From Gammaproteobacteria bacterium (GTDB taxonomy: Bacteria > Pseudomonadota > Gammaproteobacteria > PS1 > Pseudothioglobaceae), in NCBI GenBank assembly GCA_015658965.1, contig DQNX01000125.1:1-15912 (forward strand): a stretch of DNA of 15,912 bases, given 5' to 3'. Each line of letters opens with the position of its first letter. Within the stretch, counting starts at the first letter, position 1. Shown in pieces: positions 1 to 6,415 of the stretch. The position numbers and the translations under genes are program-made. A model generated the notes under the pieces. The model was not told where the DNA came from. It did not search any database and saw nothing but the letters and a program-made list of their open reading frames with translations.

Positions 1-1344
1 CGATAAATTCAGCAACATTGAAAGCGCTTTTTTCTCATTTTTATCAATGCCATCGCCTGTTAATAACAATAAGGCTAAGTGATAACGCGCTTCTACATTA
101 CCTTGATTGGCTGCTTTTTGATGCCAAAAAGCTTCTTCATCGACATCTTTTTCAATACCTTGACCCAATTTATATCTTAATGCCAATAAATATTGCGCAG
201 ATGCGTGCCCACCTTTGGCAGATTTTAACAACCACTGTGTGGTTTCAATGTCGTCTTTCTCTACACCCTCTCCTTGCAAATAACGCAGTGCTAATGCGTG
301 TTGTGCTATAGCCAAACCTTGATCAGCTGCTGCTTGATAAAGCGCTACAGAACGGCCGACATCTTGGTCTACGCCATCGCCTTTTGCGTACAATTCTGCT
401 AATTGATACTGTGCCTGAACATGATTTTGTTCAGCGGCTTTTTCGTACCACTGTAGTGATTGAGATAAATCTTGCTTAACTTGGGTGCTTTGATGATAGA
501 TTTTTGCTGATAAAAACTGTGCATCAGCATCGCCTTTTTTGGCCACCATTAGCGCCCATTTCAGCGCTAACACATCATCTTGATTAACCATATAACCGCG
601 ATTATACAAATCTGATAATCGAGATTGTGACCGTGTAAATCCTTGATTGGCTGATTTTTGGTACATGAGCAACGCCTGGGCTGGCCTACTCTCACGTTCA
701 AAAAAGTCTGCTAAGTAATATTGCGCCTCAGCATCCGATTGTATGGCGGCTTTTTCGTACCAATATTGAGCCAGTCTTACATCTTTTTCAGTGCCTAAGC
801 CTGCCTCATAAAGCTTAGCCAGCTCTAATTGTGCTGGCGCAAAACCCAACTGGGCGGCTCTTTCATACCAATAGTGGGCTTGATCATAATCTTTTGTAGA
901 AGCTTCACCCTGTTGGTACATTTTGGCAACTTTATATTGCGCATCAACGAAATCTTGCTGAGCAGATTGTTCGTACCAAATTAACGCTTGTTTTATATTT
1001 TGAGCAACGCCTACACCATGATAGTAGTCTTCAGCCAGACTAAATTGAGCCGTAGCATAGCCCTGTTTGGCAACTTGGGTATACCAATAAAAAGCCAACT
1101 TAACATCTTGTTTGACGTTAATGCCCTGATGGTACATGTTGGCCAAACTAAATTGAGATCTGGGGTTTCCGCTTTTGGCGGTTTTTTTTAATTGGGTAAG
1201 CAGTTGTTTGTTAGATAACGATTGCTCATCAACAGATTTTTCTAATCGTTGCTTAACCGTATCATGGCCTTCTTTGGGCTGCAAGAGTTGTAACGCTTGT
1301 ACGGGTAGCGTTATCAATAACAACAATGAAATAAATTTAACCAT
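1..1344 (-). CDS. Secreted Sel1-like repeat (SLR/TPR-like) protein, C-terminus outside window
   Basis: The frame is open from an ATG at 1344 to the left edge (448 codons, no stop), so the gene is partial. Residues 1-17 look like a signal peptide: Lys3, a leucine/isoleucine-rich core and a VQA cleavage site, which suggests a periplasmic or exported protein. From about residue 50 the protein is a tandem array of at least 11 Sel1 units of about 36 residues, each with the pattern A-Q-x-x-L-A-x-x-Y-x-x-G then A-x-x-W-Y-x-x-A-A. The fifth unit is about four residues short and the last is cut by the edge. SLR proteins form alpha-solenoids that bind other proteins; some act in envelope biogenesis, signalling or host contact. 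The partner here cannot be told. The ATG lies 8 nt after the epmA stop, so it is probably the last or a late gene of an efp-epmA-SLR operon. No strong ribosome binding site is visible. Confidence 0.9.
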   Translation of the reverse strand, partial: MVKFISLLLLITLPVQALQLLQPKEGHDTVKQRLEKSVDEQSLSNKQLLTQLKKTAKSGNPRSQFSLANMYHQGINVKQDVKLAFYWYTQVAKQGYATAQFSLAEDYYHGVGVAQNIKQALIWYEQSAQQDFVDAQYKVAKMYQQGEASTKDYDQAHYWYERAAQLGFAPAQLELAKLYEAGLGTEKDVRLAQYWYEKAAIQSDAEAQYYLADFFERESRPAQALLMYQKSANQGFTRSQSRLSDLYNRGYMVNQDDVLALKWALMVAKKGDADAQFLSAKIYHQSTQVKQDLSQSLQWYEKAAEQNHVQAQYQLAELYAKGDGVDQDVGRSVALYQAAADQGLAIAQHALALRYLQGEGVEKDDIETTQWLLKSAKGGHASAQYLLALRYKLGQGIEKDVDEEAFWHQKAANQGNVEARYHLALLLLTGDGIDKNEKKALSMLLNLS

Positions 1345-1352
1345 GACTTATT

Positions 1353-2231
1353 TTAATCTATTTGACTGAGCAATCGATTAATTCCAATAGCGACCCCAGC
1401 ACACTCAGGGAGTGATGATTGAATCGCTGTTAAATAATCTTTGTTTAAACTCGATGTGTGTTTTTTAAGTGTGGCTCGCTTTGCTGTTTCTTGCTCAAAT
1501 ATCTGTCGATATTCACTGGCATGGCGCAATTCATCATAACCATTGGCAACCTCAACGCCATTCATATACAGCTCAAACCGCTGTGAAACTCTATCTTCAA
1601 CTTTTGCCAAAGCAGACTGCATGGCCGGGTAATCATAAATAAAACACAATGGCAAATTTTCTAATTTTGGCTCAATCAAATGCGTAAAGAGTAGGATTTG
1701 TAAATCTTCAATCCATTCAAACTCTGTACTTAGACCTTGTTTTTTAGCAATGATTTTTAACGCATCAAAATCAGTATTAAGAATATCAATATCGCCGTAT
1801 TCAAAAAAAGCCTGCGCATAAGAAAGTTTACTCACTCGACCTTGGACGCCTAAGGTCGTTAATAATTGCACAACATCATCCATCAGCTGGTGTATATCAA
1901 AACCTAAGCGGTAGTATTCCAACATCGTGAATTCATTAAAATTTTGTGCACCTTGTTCGTTGTCACGAAATACTTGGCAAATCTGATAAATATCGCCACT
2001 GCCATTTGCCAGTAGTTTTTTCATTTCTAACTCAGGGGAAGTGTGTAGATATTTTGATTTTTTCTCAAACGCTTTATTAACTTGCATGGCAATGCTGTCA
2101 ATATAAACATCGGTAGCCGGTGTGTCTAAAAGTTGCGGTGTTTGCACCTCGACGACATCTTGTCGGGAAAAGAATTGCCGTATTTGTGCTAAAAAATGGC
2201 TATAGCGCCTAAGTTCGTCCTGCATATTCAT
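1353..2231 (-). CDS. epmA: EF-P--(R)-beta-lysine ligase EpmA (PoxA/GenX/YjeA), C-terminally short
   Basis: EpmA is a class II lysyl-tRNA synthetase-like enzyme that attaches beta-lysine to Lys34 of elongation factor P instead of to tRNA. Class II motifs are visible: motif 1 near residues 27-37 (VEVQTP), substrate-site [10 protein letters not shown] at 64-73, motif 2 at about 81-108 (ICQVFRDNE and EFTMLEYYR), and motif 3 at 279-288 ([10 protein letters not shown], Arg286). There is no anticodon-binding domain, as expected. The protein is 292 residues against about 325 for E. coli EpmA: about 10 are missing at the N-terminus, and the chain stops six residues after the motif 3 Arg, so the usual closing segment of about 20 residues is absent. 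The motif 3 Asp seen in E. coli (GVDRL) is Asn here. The start overlaps the end of efp by 23 nt; a second ATG at 2225 would give a 17-nt overlap. The partner aminomutase EpmB is not in this window. Confidence 0.92.
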   Translation of the reverse strand: MNMQDELRRYSHFLAQIRQFFSRQDVVEVQTPQLLDTPATDVYIDSIAMQVNKAFEKKSKYLHTSPELEMKKLLANGSGDIYQICQVFRDNEQGAQNFNEFTMLEYYRLGFDIHQLMDDVVQLLTTLGVQGRVSKLSYAQAFFEYGDIDILNTDFDALKIIAKKQGLSTEFEWIEDLQILLFTHLIEPKLENLPLCFIYDYPAMQSALAKVEDRVSQRFELYMNGVEVANGYDELRHASEYRQIFEQETAKRATLKKHTSSLNKDYLTAIQSSLPECAGVAIGINRLLSQID

Positions 2232-2772
2232 TTGTGCGCGTATCTACTTTAACTTTCTCACCAATACTTATAAACAATGGTACTTGAACAACAACACCGG
2301 TATTCATGGTGGCTGGTTTACCGCCCGTGCCCGCCGAATCGCCCTTGAGACCAGGGTCAGTGTCCACCACTTCAAGCATCACATGGTTAGGCGGGGTAAC
2401 TGAGATTGGGTTGTCGTTCCAAAGCGTCACCACACACATATCTTGCTCGACCAAATAGCCTCTAACACCCTCCATGGCATTGTCGTCAATAGCATATTGC
2501 TCGAACGATTCTGGATCCATAAAATTCCATTCATTGCCATCGTTATACAAATACTGCATATCCAATTCCATGACGTCTGCACCCTCGACAGATTCGCCAG
2601 ATTTAAAGGTCTTTTCCAAAGTTTTACCTGTAATCAAGTCTCTTAATTTAACCTTATTAGAAGCCTGACCTTTGCCAGGCTTACGAATCTCGTTACTGAT
2701 AATTGAGCAAGGATTGCCATCCAACATTAGTTTTAAGCCATTTTTGAATTGACTGGTAGAGTAATTTGCCAT
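2209..2772 (-). CDS. efp: Elongation factor P
   Basis: EF-P enters the ribosomal E site and relieves stalling at consecutive prolines. The 187-residue length matches the family (188 in E. coli), and all three beta-barrel domains can be followed: the KOW-like N-terminal domain, the OB domain from about residue 65, and the C-terminal OB domain ending in VDTRTNEY. Lys34 lies in the loop KPGKGQA, the sequence recognised by EpmA for beta-lysylation, which fits epmA being the next gene downstream and overlapping. The ATG at 2772 gives the canonical N-terminus ([12 protein letters not shown]). It is transcribed divergently from sucC across a gap of only 52 nt. Confidence 0.97.
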   Translation of the reverse strand: MANYSTSQFKNGLKLMLDGNPCSIISNEIRKPGKGQASNKVKLRDLITGKTLEKTFKSGESVEGADVMELDMQYLYNDGNEWNFMDPESFEQYAIDDNAMEGVRGYLVEQDMCVVTLWNDNPISVTPPNHVMLEVVDTDPGLKGDSAGTGGKPATMNTGVVVQVPLFISIGEKVKVDTRTNEYAGRT

Positions 2773-2824
2773 TTTTTTAAGTATTAAGTGTAAAATTCAA
2801 GCATCTTATTTTACGCACTTTTTC
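2773..2824. promoter_or_regulatory. Divergent efp / sucC intergenic region
   Basis: These 52 nt must hold the 5' ends of two diverging transcripts, efp to the left and sucC to the right. On the plus strand TTGCCA at 2766-2771 (inside the efp start) and TAAAAT at 2791-2796 resemble -35 and -10 boxes, but the 19-nt spacing is long. No convincing pair was found for efp, and neither gene has a clear Shine-Dalgarno sequence. The assignment as a divergent promoter region rests mainly on gene arrangement. Confidence 0.4.
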
Positions 2825-3985
2825 ATGCACATACACGAATACCAGGCCAAATCCCTATTCAGGAAATTCAATATTCAGACCCCTGAAGCCGTGCTTATTG
2901 ATAGCGTATCTCAAGCTGGTGATGCTTGCGCATCATTGGGTGATGGTGTTTGGGTGGTAAAAGCGCAAGTTCATGCGGGCGGACGCGGCAAAGGCGGTGG
3001 TGTGATTTTATGCCGTTCAATCGAAGCAGTTGAAAATGCTTGCACTGCACTATTGGGTTCAAACTTAGTTACCCCACAAACAGATACTAAAGGCTTGCCG
3101 ATTAACCAACTACTGATTGAAGGCGGACAAAATATTGAGCGTGAACTTTACTTAGGTTTGTTGGTTGATCGACAAACCCAAAAAATTACCATTTTAGCCT
3201 CTACCGAGGGCGGCATGGATATTGAAAAAGTTGCGGCTGAAACGCCCGATAAAATCATCAAATTTGGGGTTGATCCACTCGGCGTCTTAACTGAGAATAA
3301 TTGCGCATCAATCGCTTCAAAGCTTGGTTTAAAAGGCAATTTAGCCACTCAGTTCAACACAACGCTTTTAGCGCTGTATGAAATTTTCACCACCAAAGAT
3401 GTCAGCTTGATTGAAATTAATCCTTTGATCACCACGCCAGAAAATCAGCTGTTGGCACTCGATGGGAAAATTGATTTTGATGATAACGCACTGTATCGTC
3501 ATGAAGATATTATTGAGCTACGTGATGTCTCGCAAGAAGATGAAAAAGAGAATGAAGCCAGCGAATACCAACTGAACTATATCTCACTTGATGGCACCAT
3601 TGGCTGCATGGTGAATGGTGCTGGCCTAGCCATGGCAACCATGGATTTAATTGAACATCATGGTGGCTCACCTGCCAACTTTTTAGATGTGGGTGGTGGC
3701 ACAACAGCCGAACGTGTGGCCAAAGCTTTTGAATTGATTCAATCTGAAGACAATGTTAAAGGGGTTTTGGTTAATATTTTTGGCGGCATTGTACGCTGTG
3801 ATTTAATCGCAGAAGGTATTTTACAAGCCATTGAAAAAGTAGGCTTGACTTTACCAATTATGGTGCGCTTAGAAGGCACCAATGCAAAACAAGGTTTGGC
3901 ATTATTAGACCAATCAGAATTTGATATTGCTACTGAGGCCGATCTTACCCAGGCGGCCATTAAAATCGTGGAGTTGTCAGCGTGA
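2825..3985 (+). CDS. sucC: Succinyl-CoA synthetase (ADP-forming) beta subunit
   Basis: With SucD this enzyme interconverts succinyl-CoA and succinate while making ATP or GTP, the substrate-level phosphorylation step of the TCA cycle, in the cytoplasm. The 386 residues match the family (388 in E. coli). The ATP-grasp domain fills the N-terminal half: HEYQAK at the start, [17 protein letters not shown] at about 44-60, and the metal-binding EINPL near 198. The C-terminal CoA-ligase domain carries [23 protein letters not shown] and the signature [11 protein letters not shown]. The ATG at 2825 gives the canonical start. The stop overlaps the GTG start of sucD (GTGA), which implies translational coupling. 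Malate-CoA ligase (MtkA) is a paralogue, but the motifs fit SucC better. Confidence 0.97.
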   Translation: MHIHEYQAKSLFRKFNIQTPEAVLIDSVSQAGDACASLGDGVWVVKAQVHAGGRGKGGGVILCRSIEAVENACTALLGSNLVTPQTDTKGLPINQLLIEGGQNIERELYLGLLVDRQTQKITILASTEGGMDIEKVAAETPDKIIKFGVDPLGVLTENNCASIASKLGLKGNLATQFNTTLLALYEIFTTKDVSLIEINPLITTPENQLLALDGKIDFDDNALYRHEDIIELRDVSQEDEKENEASEYQLNYISLDGTIGCMVNGAGLAMATMDLIEHHGGSPANFLDVGGGTTAERVAKAFELIQSEDNVKGVLVNIFGGIVRCDLIAEGILQAIEKVGLTLPIMVRLEGTNAKQGLALLDQSEFDIATEADLTQAAIKIVELSA

Positions 3986-4851
3986 GTGTCTTGATTAACA
4001 AAGACACTCGGGTTATCACTCAAGGCTTTACCGGCAAACAAGGCACTTTTCACTCTGAGCAATCCATTGCTTACGGCACGCAATTTGTTGGCGGCGTTAC
4101 CCCAGGCAAAGGCGGGCAAACTCATTTAGAGCTGCCAGTATTTAATTCAGTGAAAGAATCGATGAGTGCAACTGGTGCTACCGCCACCATGATTTACGTG
4201 CCGCCGCGCTTTGCTTACGCTTCTATCGTTGAGGCAATTGAAGCGCAAATGCCAGTAATTGCCTGTATTACTGAGGGAATCCCTGTGCAAGACATGCTTA
4301 AAATTAAAGCCATTTTAAAAGATTCGAGTTCGACTTTGATCGGACCTAATTGCCCAGGCGTTATCACCCCTGGTGAATGCAAACTTGGCATTATGCCGGG
4401 CAATATTCACCAAGCAGGTAGTGTTGGCGTGGTTTCTCGTTCAGGCACTCTAACTTATGAAGCTGTGCATCAAACTACTCAAGCTGGGCTTGGACAAAGT
4501 ACTTGTATTGGTATTGGCGGCGACCCAATTCATGGCATGAGTTTTATTGACTGCTTAGCGCTTTTTGAAACTGATGAACAAACCCAATCAATCATCATGG
4601 TGGGGGAAATCGGTGGCTCTGCTGAAGAAGAAGCGGCAGAATTTATTCAGTCCAACATCTCTAAACCTGTGGTCTCTTACATCGCCGGACTCACAGCGCC
4701 AAAAGGCAAACGCATGGGGCACGCAGGCGCTGTTATTAGCGGCGGCACCGGCAAAGCTGAAGATAAAATCAAAGCCCTTGAGGCGGCAGGCGTTGCTGTT
4801 GCATCAAGCCCCGCAACCATGGGCTCAACTTTAGTAGAAATTTTAAAATAA
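3982..4851 (+). CDS. sucD: Succinyl-CoA synthetase alpha subunit
   Basis: This subunit binds CoA and carries the phosphohistidine intermediate of succinyl-CoA synthetase. The length of 289 residues equals that of E. coli SucD. The N-terminal Rossmann-like CoA-binding domain shows [11 protein letters not shown] and [16 protein letters not shown] follows in the middle; the active-site histidine is His247 in MGHAGA, with the glycine-rich ISGGTG just after it. Translation starts at a GTG that overlaps the sucC stop by 4 nt; this start gives the normal N-terminus ([12 protein letters not shown]). No sucAB or lpd gene is adjacent, so sucCD stands apart from 2-oxoglutarate dehydrogenase here. A strong hairpin begins 3 nt after the stop. 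Confidence 0.97.
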   Translation: MSVLINKDTRVITQGFTGKQGTFHSEQSIAYGTQFVGGVTPGKGGQTHLELPVFNSVKESMSATGATATMIYVPPRFAYASIVEAIEAQMPVIACITEGIPVQDMLKIKAILKDSSSTLIGPNCPGVITPGECKLGIMPGNIHQAGSVGVVSRSGTLTYEAVHQTTQAGLGQSTCIGIGGDPIHGMSFIDCLALFETDEQTQSIIMVGEIGGSAEEEAAEFIQSNISKPVVSYIAGLTAPKGKRMGHAGAVISGGTGKAEDKIKALEAAGVAVASSPATMGSTLVEILK

Positions 4852-4853
4852 TG

Positions 4854-4886
4854 TTCAAGCTGACAAGCAAAGCTTGTTAGCTTGAA
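4854..4886 (+). repeat. Strong intercistronic hairpin (15-bp stem, 3-nt loop)
   Basis: The left arm TTCAAGCTGACAAGC (4854-4868) and right arm GCTTGTTAGCTTGAA (4872-4886) are inverted repeats around an AAA loop. In RNA every position pairs, with a single G-U in place of G-C. It starts 3 nt after the sucD stop and ends directly before AAGGA (4887-4891), the likely ribosome binding site of the next gene. There is no T-run after the stem, so it is not a standard intrinsic terminator in the plus direction. A processing or stability element at the end of the sucCD message, or an element that modulates the downstream gene, fits better. Confidence 0.8.
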
Positions 4887-4898
4887 AAGGAACAACTC

Positions 4899-5666
4899 AT
4901 GAAAAAACCCATTATTGTCTTAGGGATTGGCGAGCTTGGCAGTGTGTTTGCACGCGCTTTTTTAAAAAATAATTACCCCGTTTATCCTGTCACACGGCAA
5001 ACTGATATAAACGCGCTTGCTCTTAAAATTGATCCAGAATTAGTTCTGGTGTGTACGGCTGAGGCTGATTTGCAAACTGCACTTAACGACATACCAGTAG
5101 TGTGGAAAGATCGGGTGGCGATGATGCAAAATGAATTATTGCCCAGAGATTGGGAAGATCATCACTTCATCAATCCAACGGTGATTTCAGTTTGGTTTGA
5201 AAAGAAAAAAGGCATAGATTCTAAGGTGTTGATTTCATCCCCTGCTTTTGGCCCAAAAGCACAAATTTTGACTGATTCTCTTGCACTGATTGATATCCCA
5301 GCTCATGTACTAGTGGATGATGATGCCCTGCTGTTTGAATTAGTATTAAAAAATCTCTATATCCTCACCACTAATATCGCCGGTATGGCGATTGAGTTGG
5401 ATGCTAATGTAGATGACCTGCGCAATCATCATTTGCAACTAATGCGCAAGGTATCAGCTGATATTCTCGCATTACAAACTGCCCTCACTGGAAAAACCTT
5501 TGATGAAGCTCAGCTAGAACAAGGCATGATTAAAGCGTTTGAAGGGGATTTAAAGCACGGCTGCATGGGCAGATCGGCGCCTGCCAGACTAGACAGGGCA
5601 TTACGGTTGGCAAATGAATTAAATGTAGACACGCTAACGCTAAAACAAATTAAAGCCAGCGTTTAG
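4899..5666 (+). CDS. Ketopantoate reductase-like Rossmann-fold protein, substrate unknown
   Basis: This 255-residue protein opens with a dinucleotide-binding fold: beta strand IIVLGIGELGSVFA with the G-x-G-x-x-G pattern at residues 9-14. The rest recalls the 6-phosphogluconate dehydrogenase/ketopantoate reductase fold: MMQNELLP near 75 resembles the L-Q-N-G-L segment, Lys151 and Asn159 in a helix (LKNLYILTTN) match the K...N pair of PanE-like enzymes, and the C-terminal helical part has D217, H220 and MGRSAPARLDRA (223-234), like the closing S-M-x-x-D...GR segment of that family. Overall similarity to real PanE is weak, so panE is not assigned; an NAD(P)H-dependent oxidoreductase is the safest call. 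AAGGA lies 7 nt before the ATG, just behind the hairpin after sucD. The TAG stop overlaps the stop of the converging thioredoxin-like gene by 4 nt. Confidence 0.75.
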   Translation: MKKPIIVLGIGELGSVFARAFLKNNYPVYPVTRQTDINALALKIDPELVLVCTAEADLQTALNDIPVVWKDRVAMMQNELLPRDWEDHHFINPTVISVWFEKKKGIDSKVLISSPAFGPKAQILTDSLALIDIPAHVLVDDDALLFELVLKNLYILTTNIAGMAIELDANVDDLRNHHLQLMRKVSADILALQTALTGKTFDEAQLEQGMIKAFEGDLKHGCMGRSAPARLDRALRLANELNVDTLTLKQIKASV

Positions 5667-5992
5667 CCATTCATCTTGGCGTAGGTTTTTTCAATCTCTT
5701 GCTCGAGTGCCAATAGCGAAAATCCTCTAATCTCTTCAATGAACTTTTGCCCCATAAAAAACACTTGCACCACTGGCAAGGAGAAAACGCCATGCTGAGC
5801 GCACACTTCTTGCAACTGCTCGCAATCAATATAAACCATTTCCAAATCGGGGAATTTGACCGCAAAATTGTTAAAAATTTGCGGCTTAATGGTTTGACAG
5901 ACGCCGCAATGTGCACCGCCAAACAAAATTAATACTGCGTCTTTGTCGCGCTTAAGGCTGTCTAACTGTTCTTGATTTTCTAATTGGTTCAT
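5663..5992 (-). CDS. Thioredoxin-like protein with CGVC active site
   Basis: This 109-residue single-domain protein has the length and pattern of thioredoxin: strand VLILFGGAHC, active site C29-G-V-C32, then a helix, strand MVYIDCEQ, and the cis-proline loop S71-L-P73. It has no signal peptide, so it should act in the cytoplasm as a disulfide reductase or redox partner. Two features depart from classical thioredoxin: CGVC instead of CGPC, and His in place of the Trp before the first Cys. These should change the redox potential and partner choice. There are extra cysteines at 57 and 64. Its ATG overlaps the stop of the HIT gene by 4 nt (ATGA), so the two are almost certainly co-translated. It is unlikely to be the main housekeeping TrxA. 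Confidence 0.85.
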   Translation of the reverse strand: MNQLENQEQLDSLKRDKDAVLILFGGAHCGVCQTIKPQIFNNFAVKFPDLEMVYIDCEQLQEVCAQHGVFSLPVVQVFFMGQKFIEEIRGFSLLALEQEIEKTYAKMNG

Positions 5993-6345
5993 AATTGCTC
6001 TGCTAACTGGTTAAAAAATACCTCAAAACTGGGTAAATCCAAACGTGATTCTCTTTGTTTAGCGCCCCACATCGGCTGCGGAAAATAACTATCACCCTCA
6101 AACCTGGCCATGATATGCCAATGAACTTGCGGCAATAAGTTGCCAAAAGAAGCGATATTAATCTTATCTGCATTGAAATAACGCAACATTGATTTTTCTA
6201 CAATGTCAATAATTCTAAAAATTTCTATTTTTTCTGCTGGCGTACATTCGATAAATTCTTTAATTTTTCGTTGGGTAAACACCTTGACCCAAGGAATTTC
6301 ACTGGATTCAATCTCGACGCTTACCAGTTTATTGCTATAAATCAT
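5989..6345 (-). CDS. HIT-family protein with H-x-H-x-x-x-R motif
   Basis: HIT proteins bind and hydrolyse or transfer nucleotides through a histidine triad. This 118-residue protein has the family core FGNLLPQVHWHIMAR at residues 67-81 followed by the FPQPMWG segment near 88-94. His75 and His77 are present, but the third triad histidine is replaced and Arg81 follows, giving H-x-H-x-x-x-R. From general knowledge, a group of proteobacterial HIT-like proteins shares this variant and the downstream P-x-P-x-W-G. Substrate and activity are unknown. The gene overlaps the thioredoxin-like gene by 4 nt. It is 70 nt downstream of recQ and has a good candidate promoter in that gap. Confidence 0.85.
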   Translation of the reverse strand: MIYSNKLVSVEIESSEIPWVKVFTQRKIKEFIECTPAEKIEIFRIIDIVEKSMLRYFNADKINIASFGNLLPQVHWHIMARFEGDSYFPQPMWGAKQRESRLDLPSFEVFFNQLAEQL

Positions 6346-6353
6346 TCGATTAA

Positions 6354-6388
6354 CCTTTTTATTCTAAAGTGGCTTAATATACTGTCAA
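6354..6388 (-). promoter_or_regulatory. Candidate sigma-70 promoter and ribosome binding site for the HIT-trx pair
   Basis: Reading on the minus strand, TTGACA (6388-6383) is followed after 16 nt by TAGAAT (6366-6361), a near-consensus sigma-70 promoter in the gap between the recQ stop and the HIT start. Immediately after comes AAAAAGG (6360-6354), 8 nt before the ATG at 6345. The -10 box and the Shine-Dalgarno touch, so a transcript from this promoter would begin at or inside the Shine-Dalgarno and have a very short leader. Read-through from recQ would carry the full site. Confidence 0.55.
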
Positions 6389-6415
6389 TTGAGAGCGTTA
6401 GGACGATACCTTGTT

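Noticed and set aside
1..1200. Periodic DNA similarity about every 108 nt, possible tandem repeat or CRISPR-like array
   Set aside because: The period is the 36-residue Sel1 unit; similarity is at protein level, without identical DNA repeats or spacers.
3739..4125. Open minus-strand frame of 128 codons across the sucC/sucD junction
   Set aside because: It is antisense to two well-conserved genes and resembles no known protein.
4854..4886. Reading the hairpin after sucD as an intrinsic terminator
   Set aside because: The stem is strong but no T-run follows on the plus strand; a ribosome binding site follows instead.
5625..5690. Inverted repeat AACGCT/AGCGTT and a GCCA/TGGC stem near the convergent stops as a bidirectional terminator
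   Set aside because: Stems are short, loops long, and the T-run at about 5687-5692 does not directly follow a stem.
6398..6415. Small inverted repeat CGATA/TATCG just after the recQ stop as a terminator
   Set aside because: Only five base pairs with an 8-nt loop and no T-run on the minus strand.
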